From contig NZ_CAXHZC010000001.1 in NCBI RefSeq assembly GCF_964021845.1, positions 620,001-684,000 on the forward strand: DNA of 64,000 nt, in the 5' to 3' direction. The notes beneath the pieces are model-generated. The model had not been told where the DNA came from. It made no database searches and saw only the letters and a program-made list of their open reading frames with translations. The DNA is from Arcticibacterium sp964021845 (GTDB taxonomy: Bacteria; Bacteroidota; Bacteroidia; Cytophagales; Spirosomataceae). Positions 26,261 to 32,744 of the stretch are shown one piece after another. Position 1 is the first letter of the stretch. Each line of letters begins with the position of its first letter. Position numbers and translations under genes: made by a program.

Positions 26261-27631
26261 ATGGACATAAACAATCTTGATAGAAGAGACTTCATCAAAG
26301 GCTCTGCAGCTACGCTGGCTTTGAGCACACTTTCAGGCAAAGGATTTGCAAATACGCTCGACACTAAAAAACAATACAAAGTAGGTTTGATAGGTTCTGG
26401 CTGGTACGGAAAATCAGACTTGTTCAGGCTAATTCAAGTGGCTAATGTAGATGTAGTAGCACTTTGTGATGTGGATACAAAAATGCTGGCAGAGGCTATT
26501 GACTTAGTTAGTAAAAGACTAAAAACAGGAAAAAAGCCAAAGGGTTATGGAGACTACCATCAAATGTTGAAAGAAAACAAGTTTGATATAGTTCTTATAG
26601 GTTCGCCCGACCATTGGCATGCTTTGCAATGCATTGACGCCATTAAAGCAGGTGCTCATGTTTTTGTTCAAAAACCCATCAGTGTAGATGTCATAGAGGG
26701 CGAAGCCATGGTGGCTGCGGCCAGAAAATATAATAAAGTGGTACAAGTGGGTACACAAAGACGTAGCACACCATTTTTAAAGCAAGCCAAAGAAGATATA
26801 GTAGAAAAAGGTCTTCTGGGTAAAATATCACATGCAGAAATATGCTGTTACTATGGTATGAGAAACGGGAGTAATCCTGATTTACAGCCTATACCCTCAA
26901 ACCTTGACTATGAAATGTGGACAGGACCTGCTCCACTAAGACCGTATGATGGCTTACCTCATAGAAGATGGTGGAGAGCATTTATGGAATACGGTAATGG
27001 TGTGGTAGGAGATATGTGTGTGCATATGTTAGATGCTGTTAGGTGGACTATGGATTTAGGGTGGCCCAAAAGGATAAGTTCTCAAGGTGGCATTTATATT
27101 GACAAAGAAGCCAAATCAAATATCTCTGATACGCAGTCGGCTGTTTTTGAATATGACGAATTAAATATTGTTTGGCAGCACAGAACCTGGGGTAAACCTG
27201 CCGACCCAAAGTACCCATGGTCTTATAAAATATATGGTGATAAAGGCACGCTGGAAGCCAGTACGCATATGTATGATTTTACACCAATAGGAGAGGGGGA
27301 GCCTATTCATGTGGATGTAGCTATTGACAGGGTTAATTATCCAGAAGATTTGACAGAAGACAGCATTGAACTTAATGCGGCACCAGCCATGAGAGCCCAT
27401 ATGTTAGACTTTTTGGCTGCAATAGAAAACAATACCAAGCCAGTGGCGGATATTGAGCAAGGACATATTTCTACCGCTTCTTGTATTTTGGCTAACCTGT
27501 CTTGTGAGTTAGGAAGACCATTGGTTTATGACCCTAAAACTAGGCAAGTAGTAGGTGATGCAGAGGCTACGCAGCTGCTGATGAGAGAATATAGAGCCCC
27601 TTATGTGCACCCTCATCCGGCCAGAGTTTAG
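26261..27631 (+). CDS. Tat-exported Gfo/Idh/MocA-family oxidoreductase, copy 1
   Basis: NAD(P)-dependent oxidoreductase of the Gfo/Idh/MocA family, usually acting on sugars or inositols. A Tat signal DRRDFIKGSAATLALS occupies residues 6-21. The Rossmann motif GLIGSGWYGKSDL (about 43-55) follows, then GSPDHWHALQ and QKPISVDVIEGE, with the catalytic Lys-Pro of this family. The C-terminal alpha/beta domain has GDMCVHMLDAVRWTM. It is 456 residues long and a close tandem paralog of the next gene. Exported Gfo/Idh/MocA proteins are frequent in Bacteroidota and Planctomycetota carbohydrate loci. Substrate unknown. Confidence 0.9.
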   Translation: MDINNLDRRDFIKGSAATLALSTLSGKGFANTLDTKKQYKVGLIGSGWYGKSDLFRLIQVANVDVVALCDVDTKMLAEAIDLVSKRLKTGKKPKGYGDYHQMLKENKFDIVLIGSPDHWHALQCIDAIKAGAHVFVQKPISVDVIEGEAMVAAARKYNKVVQVGTQRRSTPFLKQAKEDIVEKGLLGKISHAEICCYYGMRNGSNPDLQPIPSNLDYEMWTGPAPLRPYDGLPHRRWWRAFMEYGNGVVGDMCVHMLDAVRWTMDLGWPKRISSQGGIYIDKEAKSNISDTQSAVFEYDELNIVWQHRTWGKPADPKYPWSYKIYGDKGTLEASTHMYDFTPIGEGEPIHVDVAIDRVNYPEDLTEDSIELNAAPAMRAHMLDFLAAIENNTKPVADIEQGHISTASCILANLSCELGRPLVYDPKTRQVVGDAEATQLLMREYRAPYVHPHPARV

Positions 27632-27654
27632 AATGAATTTATTTTTATTGATAG

Positions 27655-27686
27655 ACGTCAAATCCTTTAGGGTTTGGCGTTTTTTT
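27655..27686 (+). terminator. Terminator after Gfo/Idh/MocA copy 1
   Basis: ACGTCAAATCC (27655-27665) and GGGTTTGGCGT (27670-27680) form an 11-bp stem with two G-T wobbles and a TTTA loop, followed by T6. So the two paralogs are transcribed separately. Confidence 0.85.
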
Positions 27687-27713
27687 GTTTAAAAGTGTTT
27701 GCTAGGCAAAAAC

Positions 27714-27733
27714 GGGTGTTTCCTCTTTTGAAT
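27714..27733 (+). promoter_or_regulatory. Upstream element shared by the two Gfo/Idh/MocA genes, copy 2
   Basis: GGGTGTTTCCTCTTTTGAAT lies 80 nt before the second gene and corresponds to the element at 26182-26204. Confidence 0.4.
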
Positions 27734-27813
27734 CATACCTTAACGTCTTTTAATGCTATTTGAACTGGAAAAATTTATAACTTGATATTCAAATACCCTA
27801 ATTAATTATACCA

Positions 27814-29187
27814 ATGAAAGACTTCAACCTGAATAGAAGAAAATTTTTAAAAGGCACTGCTGCAGCCTCTTTGGCTATTTCGGCTACTGGTGCTAAAGCT
27901 ATGAGCTCTAAAAAATCTGCACCAAAATATAATGTAGCCCTAATAGGAACAGGATGGTACGGTACTTCGGATTTGCTCCATTTAATTCAGGTAGCAGATG
28001 TGGAAGTGGTTTCCTTATGTGATGTGGATTCAGAGCAATTAGATAAAGCCGCTACACGAGTAAGCCAAAGACAAAAATCAGGCAAAAGGCCAAAGCTTTA
28101 CAGTGATTATAGAAAAATGCTTAAAGAGCAAAAACTGGATGTAGTGCTTATTGGCTCTCCTGACCACTGGCATGCTTTACAAGCTATTGATACTATTAAG
28201 GCTGGTGCACATGTTTATCTGCAAAAGCCAATTTCGGTTGATGTGATTGAAGGCGAAGCTATTTTGGCGGCTGCTAGAAAGTATAATAGGGTAGTGCAGG
28301 TAGGTACACAACGAAGAAGTACACCTTTTTTAGTTGAAGCCAAAGAGCAAATAGTAGACAAAGGACTTTTGGGTAAAATCTCCCATGTGGAGGTATGCTG
28401 TTATTTTCATATGCGTAATGGTTCTAATCCACCGTTACAGGAAGTTCCTGCTCATTTAGATTATGAAAAGTGGACAGGCCCTGCTCCATTCAGACCTTAC
28501 GATGGTTCGCCGCACATTAGATGGTGGAGGGCTTTTAATGAGTATGGAAATGGCATAATGGGCGATATGTGTGTACACATGTTAGACGCCGCCCGATGGA
28601 CTTTGGGTTTAGGCTGGCCCAAAAAGATTAGTTCTCAAGGTGGTATTTTTGTCCAGAAAGACGCTAAATCAAATATCTCAGATACCCAGTCGGCGGTTTT
28701 TGAATATGACGAGCTTAATGTGGTTTGGCAACATAGAACGTGGGGACAAGCTGCAGACCTAGAATATCCATGGTCTTATATTTTCTATGGCGACAAAGGT
28801 ACTTTAAAGTGCAGCACTAAAATGTACGATTTTACCCCGGTGGGCGATGGCGAACCTATTCATGGTGAGCCTAAGATAGATGGTAAAACCTACCCTGAAG
28901 ATTTGAAAGAAGAGAAAATTGAGATTCATGCGGCTAACGCCAATAGAGCACACATGCGAAACTTCTTAGATGCTATAGAAAGCGGAGGTAGACCAGTAGC
29001 TGATATAGAGCAAGGGCATATTTCTACTGCGGCTTGTATTTTGGCAAATATTTCTATGGAGTTGGGTGGCAGGCCATTGGTCTATGACCCTAAAAAAAGA
29101 ATAGTAGTAGACGATAAAGAAGCCACAGCACTTCTTCAAAGGCCTTACAGGAAAGGTTATAGACATCCGCATCCTGATAAAGTTTAA
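27814..29187 (+). CDS. Tat-exported Gfo/Idh/MocA-family oxidoreductase, copy 2
   Basis: A 457-residue paralog of the preceding gene, collinear over the whole length. The Tat signal is NRRKFLKGTAAASLAIS. The dinucleotide motif is LIGTGWYGTSDLL, and the shared blocks are GSPDHWHALQAIDTIKAGAH and QKPISVDVIEGEAI. Differences are spread evenly, so this is an old tandem duplication and not a recent copy. It has its own terminator on both sides and a shared upstream element, so each gene appears to have its own promoter. The pair may have diverged in substrate. Confidence 0.9.
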   Translation: MKDFNLNRRKFLKGTAAASLAISATGAKAMSSKKSAPKYNVALIGTGWYGTSDLLHLIQVADVEVVSLCDVDSEQLDKAATRVSQRQKSGKRPKLYSDYRKMLKEQKLDVVLIGSPDHWHALQAIDTIKAGAHVYLQKPISVDVIEGEAILAAARKYNRVVQVGTQRRSTPFLVEAKEQIVDKGLLGKISHVEVCCYFHMRNGSNPPLQEVPAHLDYEKWTGPAPFRPYDGSPHIRWWRAFNEYGNGIMGDMCVHMLDAARWTLGLGWPKKISSQGGIFVQKDAKSNISDTQSAVFEYDELNVVWQHRTWGQAADLEYPWSYIFYGDKGTLKCSTKMYDFTPVGDGEPIHGEPKIDGKTYPEDLKEEKIEIHAANANRAHMRNFLDAIESGGRPVADIEQGHISTAACILANISMELGGRPLVYDPKKRIVVDDKEATALLQRPYRKGYRHPHPDKV

Positions 29188-29209
29188 TCCTTAAATAACC
29201 CTTTTTTTT

Positions 29210-29241
29210 ATCGCTCTGGAATTTTTCAGGGCGATTTTTTT
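29210..29241 (+). terminator. Terminator after Gfo/Idh/MocA copy 2
   Basis: ATCGCTCTG (29210-29218) and CAGGGCGAT (29227-29235) form a 9-bp stem with one G-T wobble and an 8-nt loop, followed by T7. Confidence 0.85.
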
Positions 29242-29271
29242 ATAACTTGAATTCAGTAATAATCACCCTCT

Positions 29272-30123
29272 ATGAAATATATCTTAATTCTCATTGTCCT
29301 TATTCCTTTTGGTCTTTCAGCTCAATATCAATTAGGGGCTGACTCTCAGAAACAAAATGGTGTACCTGAAGGAAAAGTGACAAAGTACACCTGGCATAGC
29401 CCTTCTTATGATAATTATCGTGAGTATTATGTTTATGTGCCCGCTCAGTATAAGGCTAGCAAACCAGCGGCTCTAATGGTTTTTCAGGACGGTCATTCTT
29501 ATGTGGATGAGGAGGGCGGTTGGCGTGTTCCTACCGTTTTTGACAATCTGATTAATAAAAAAGAAATGCCTGTGACTATTGGTTTATTTATTACGCCTGG
29601 TCATAATTCAGAAAATTTGCCAGAGAATAGGTTTAGAAGTTCTAATAGAGCAAATGAATACGATGAAATGGACGACCGATATGTTTCAATGCTAGTGAAC
29701 GAGTTGATTCCTGAACTAAAGAAAACCCTCAATATTTCAGATGATAGAAAAAAGCATGCAATCTGTGGATTAAGTTCAGGAGCTATTTGTGCCTGGACAG
29801 CGGCTTGGCAAAGACCAGACGTTTTTCACAAAGTGCTGAGCCATTATGGAAGCTTTACCAATATAAGAGGAGGAGACAGGTACCCAGGTATAATAAGACG
29901 AAATGCTAGAAAAGATATCAAAATATTTATGCAAGATGGCAGCTCAGATTTAAACAATATTTACGGGAATTGGTATTTAGCAAACCTACAAATGGAGTCA
30001 GCCTTAAAGTATAAAGACTATGAAGTAAAGACCGAATGGGGCACAGGTGGGCATACATCAGACCATGGAGGGGCTATTTTACCCATGTCTTTAAAATGGC
30101 TTTGGAGTGATGTTATGGAGTAG
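29272..30123 (+). CDS. Secreted esterase, Fes/CE1-like alpha/beta hydrolase
   Basis: Exported serine esterase of 283 residues. It has a signal peptide (1-17, ending GLSA-Q) and an alpha/beta hydrolase domain of the 'putative esterase' family, which includes enterochelin and feruloyl esterases. The nucleophile elbow GLSSG places Ser168; the PTVFDNLINKKEMPVTIGLFI segment and the catalytic histidine candidate in GGHTSDHGG are also present. In Bacteroidota such proteins often remove acyl groups from plant polysaccharides. It sits 31 bp after the upstream terminator, so it is an independent unit. Confidence 0.85.
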   Translation: MKYILILIVLIPFGLSAQYQLGADSQKQNGVPEGKVTKYTWHSPSYDNYREYYVYVPAQYKASKPAALMVFQDGHSYVDEEGGWRVPTVFDNLINKKEMPVTIGLFITPGHNSENLPENRFRSSNRANEYDEMDDRYVSMLVNELIPELKKTLNISDDRKKHAICGLSSGAICAWTAAWQRPDVFHKVLSHYGSFTNIRGGDRYPGIIRRNARKDIKIFMQDGSSDLNNIYGNWYLANLQMESALKYKDYEVKTEWGTGGHTSDHGGAILPMSLKWLWSDVME

Positions 30124-30197
30124 ATTTCTTCCTGCTTATATTTCAATTGAATCAAAATTGGGTTAATTTCGTTCTAAAGTTGACTTAAATTTAAAGT

Positions 30198-30404
30198 ATG
30201 GGAAAGGTATTAGGCAAATTAGCGACTTACACTTTGGAAGAAATTATTGAAGTAATTGAAAAGTTACCTTCTAAGGATAAAATAGAACTATTAGAGAGGA
30301 TTGGTTCTAATCGGGATGAGTTAGGAATTAGTTTGGCCTCTGAACAATCATTGGCTAAAGATTGGCTTTCAACAGAAGAAGACCAAGCATGGAAAAATTT
30401 ATAG
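30198..30404 (+). CDS. Antitoxin-like small protein of a PemK-type pair
   Basis: A 68-residue acidic protein, mostly helical (TLEEIIEVIEKLPSKDKIELLERI), ending in LSTEEDQAWKNL. The 'S-T-E-E-D-x-A-W' tail is typical of antitoxins paired with PemK/MazF-like toxins in Bacteroidota and cyanobacteria. Its 3' end overlaps the toxin gene start by 16 nt, the usual antitoxin-first arrangement. It has no obvious DNA-binding fold. Neutralising the toxin by binding is inferred from family and position. Confidence 0.75.
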   Translation: MGKVLGKLATYTLEEIIEVIEKLPSKDKIELLERIGSNRDELGISLASEQSLAKDWLSTEEDQAWKNL

Positions 30405-30724
30405 CAGGCAATGTTGTAGTAGTAAGGTTTCCCTTTTCTGACTTAAGTAATTCTAAATTAAGACCTGCCTTAGTTTTAGCCGATTGGGGAGGTACGGACA
30501 TTATTCTTTGCCAAATTACTAGTAAGAATAAAAATGAACCTTTTACCATATCCTTAAAGAATGAAGATTTTATTGGAGGCTCTTTACCCCAGGACTCCTT
30601 TATCAGGGTAAATAAATTATTTACTGCAGAAAAGAGTATTATTCTGAGGAAAGCAGGTGTAATTGGAGAGCCTTTAATGAAAGAAGTTGAAAGTGAAATA
30701 ATGAATTTATTAATAGACTTTTAG
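30389..30724 (+). CDS. PemK/MazF-like endoribonuclease toxin
   Basis: A 111-residue toxin of the PemK/MazF fold. The N-terminal strand-loop GNVVVVRFPFSDLSNSKLRPALVL (residues about 6-29) is the family hallmark, with the conserved Arg-Pro, and the later SFIRVNKLFTAEKSII is the second core strand. These enzymes cut mRNA in growing cells unless bound by the antitoxin. The ATG at 30389 is preferred over an in-frame TTG at 30362 because it gives a family-typical N-terminus; it overlaps the antitoxin gene by 16 nt. Confidence 0.85.
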   Translation: MEKFIAGNVVVVRFPFSDLSNSKLRPALVLADWGGTDIILCQITSKNKNEPFTISLKNEDFIGGSLPQDSFIRVNKLFTAEKSIILRKAGVIGEPLMKEVESEIMNLLIDF

Positions 30725-30768
30725 GAAATACCAATTGACTAAAATGAAGAGTTTTAAATCGTATTTTA

Positions 30769-31683
30769 CTACCAATAAGCCCTACTAATCTCCACCACGT
30801 ATTTTTTTCTGCCTCTGGTTATCGTTTGCTTTTCTAGCTTGTCTCCAAAATATTTATATTCAATTCTTTCATCTAGTTTTTTTTTCGTTTTGATATTAAT
30901 GCGATAGAATTCTCGTTTGATATGCTGCTTTTTGTCGTCGTAAAAAGTAATGTTTTCTTGCTGGCTTACCAATTTGTTCTCTGTTGGTAGTAATTGGAAG
31001 GTTTTAAAAATCGTCAACATTGAATTTTCTTTGGCGATATATTCAGTTACAGCTTTGTTGCCTGTATAGAATATTTCACTAGAACCTCGAATAAAGTTTC
31101 CAAGGGTATCGTATGTATAGTCTTCAAAGTGTTTAGTATCTCCCTCGTAATCGGTTCTATAAATTCGCCTAGTTTGGGTGGAATCTATGATTTCTTTACA
31201 AGGCCTTATATCAAACTTATCGAATTTCGAAACAAAATACGGTTTAGAGAGTTCATTGATAAAGTATTTTTTATGGTTCTTAGCCACTTGGAATAAGTAC
31301 TTTTCGGTGTATTCTCTATCGATAATTGAATCTGTTTTAGTAGCAAGAATTATTCCATCTGGTTTACCAGATTCTTTTAGAAATTTAACAGTTTTTTCAT
31401 CTTTGACTTTTACATAATAGCGAGTTGAAAGTCTGTCAATATTTGGGTCATCGTAACTATTAAAAGTTAAATGATTGGAGGCATGTCTATACACGCCAAC
31501 ATCGTTTTCCCAAGACAAAGTCCGCTGACCATTTTCATTATAATAATCGGCCTTAAAAAGCTTTCCTTTATAAAAGTAACGCTCACTTTTCAGTGTCTTG
31601 GTGGAGTCTTGTCCATGACAAAAAGCCGTAAGGCTCAAACAAAATATACAGAAAGAAACTGTTCGGAAGTTTGATATGGACAT
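30769..31683 (-). CDS. Hypothetical secreted protein, 304 aa
   Basis: No family recognised. An N-terminal signal peptide (about 1-24, ending FCHG-Q) is followed by a run of strand-turn-strand units with YxxxG and Tyr/Lys-rich loops, such as RYFYKGKLFKADYYNENGQRT and YTYDTLGNFIRGSSE. This resembles MORN-like or YD-like toxin-immunity or antitoxin-like repeat proteins, but the repeats are irregular. It is on the minus strand, between the toxin-antitoxin pair and two small plus-strand genes. Its role is unknown. Confidence 0.7.
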   Translation of the reverse strand: MSISNFRTVSFCIFCLSLTAFCHGQDSTKTLKSERYFYKGKLFKADYYNENGQRTLSWENDVGVYRHASNHLTFNSYDDPNIDRLSTRYYVKVKDEKTVKFLKESGKPDGIILATKTDSIIDREYTEKYLFQVAKNHKKYFINELSKPYFVSKFDKFDIRPCKEIIDSTQTRRIYRTDYEGDTKHFEDYTYDTLGNFIRGSSEIFYTGNKAVTEYIAKENSMLTIFKTFQLLPTENKLVSQQENITFYDDKKQHIKREFYRINIKTKKKLDERIEYKYFGDKLEKQTITRGRKKYVVEISRAYW

Positions 31684-31734
31684 TGCATGGTTTATAATTG
31701 TTCTCTAAAGTATTCAAATAATATTTTATTCCAA

Positions 31735-31983
31735 ATGTCAAAAAAAGAATTTATAGAAGTGACCGTCAAGAATCATCAAATTCTTCATGGATTTGATGAA
31801 AATAACCAGGAGATTCTAGAATCTGTGCAGGTAGAATCTTGGGCCAAAAAACTTATTAAAATAGATAGAGTACTATCGATAAGCGAGAAATTTATATTAA
31901 CCTCTTATGCTTATGATAGAATTGTTTATTGGGAATATGAAGAGGATTATGAAGAAATAAAACACATGCTTTCAAGCAAATAA
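31735..31983 (+). CDS. Hypothetical protein, 82 aa
   Basis: No family recognised. It is a small acidic protein with an N-terminal beta segment (FIEVTVKNHQILHGF), a central helix (VESWAKKLIKIDRVLSISEKFILTSYA), and an acidic C-terminus. The ATG at 31735 is chosen over the ATG at 31687, which would start only 4 nt from the divergent gene's start codon. It ends 10 bp before the DUF4202 gene and probably forms a two-gene unit with it. Confidence 0.6.
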   Translation: MSKKEFIEVTVKNHQILHGFDENNQEILESVQVESWAKKLIKIDRVLSISEKFILTSYAYDRIVYWEYEEDYEEIKHMLSSK

Positions 31984-31993
31984 AAATATTAGA

Positions 31994-32578
31994 ATGATAG
32001 ACTTATCACCAGCCTTTGCGGCATTTGACGCTTATAATAACCAAGACCCAAATCAAGAAACCATTGGCTCAGAGAAACTGAGTAAAGAAACGCTTTACGG
32101 CTTAAGAATGAGCATTTGGCTAAATAGATATGATTCTGAGGCTCCGCCTCAGGTAAAATTAGCAGCCAGAAGTCAGCATATTGGCCGGTGGGAAATGGCT
32201 AGAAATAGTTTCCCGATGGACAGAACAGGCTATCTTAAATGGAGAAGCCAGTTAGCCATTCATCACGCTAAAACTGCTGGAGGAATATTGACAAGTTTGG
32301 GTTATGAAGAAGGGTTGATTGACAAAGTCAAATTCTTACTTCAGAAAAAGCAATTGAGACAAAATGAGGAAACGCAATTGCTTGAAGACGTTATCTTTTT
32401 GGTTTTTGTGGAACACTATTTAGAAGACTTTGCTGCTAAGCATACAGATGAAAAAGTGATTGACATTATAGCCAAAACCTTAAAAAAGGTAACTGCTAGA
32501 GCTATTGAAACATCGGCCAGTATCTCTGTTTCAGAAAGAATGGGCAGGTTAATTGGTGAAGCTGCTAAAACTTTATAG
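31994..32578 (+). CDS. DUF4202 family protein
   Basis: A 194-residue cytoplasmic protein matching the DUF4202 pattern. The features seen are FAAFDAYNNQDPNQE near the N-terminus, ETLYGLRMSIWLNRY, AARSQHIGRWEMARNSFPMDRTGYLKWRS (around residues 55-83), and LLEDVIFLVFVEHY (around 125-138). The conserved His/Glu/Asp residues in these blocks suggest an HD-like metal site, but no activity is established for the family. It follows the 82-aa gene by 10 bp. Confidence 0.88.
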   Translation: MIDLSPAFAAFDAYNNQDPNQETIGSEKLSKETLYGLRMSIWLNRYDSEAPPQVKLAARSQHIGRWEMARNSFPMDRTGYLKWRSQLAIHHAKTAGGILTSLGYEEGLIDKVKFLLQKKQLRQNEETQLLEDVIFLVFVEHYLEDFAAKHTDEKVIDIIAKTLKKVTARAIETSASISVSERMGRLIGEAAKTL

Positions 32579-32706
32579 GTATACTTTTTGGAGGAAAATA
32601 TTAAATTTCTTGGCTTTTTTTAGACTATCCGTGGGACGATAGCTAAAAAAGGTCGTCTAATAGACTGAATACATCTAATACGGAGTGCTTACAAACTCCA
32701 TAAAAC

Positions 32707-32714
32707 TAAATTTG
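32707..32714 (+). promoter_or_regulatory. Candidate -7 element of the sugar dehydrogenase/cytochrome c gene
   Basis: TAAATTTG matches TAnnTTTG and lies 30 nt before the ATG. No TTG was seen at the -33 distance. Confidence 0.4.
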
Positions 32715-32744
32715 AAAATCTAAACTTTACCAAAATATACCTAT

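Noticed and set aside
30362..30389. Upstream TTG start for the toxin gene
   Set aside because: It would add nine basic residues before the conserved PemK strand; the ATG at 30389 gives a family-typical N-terminus.
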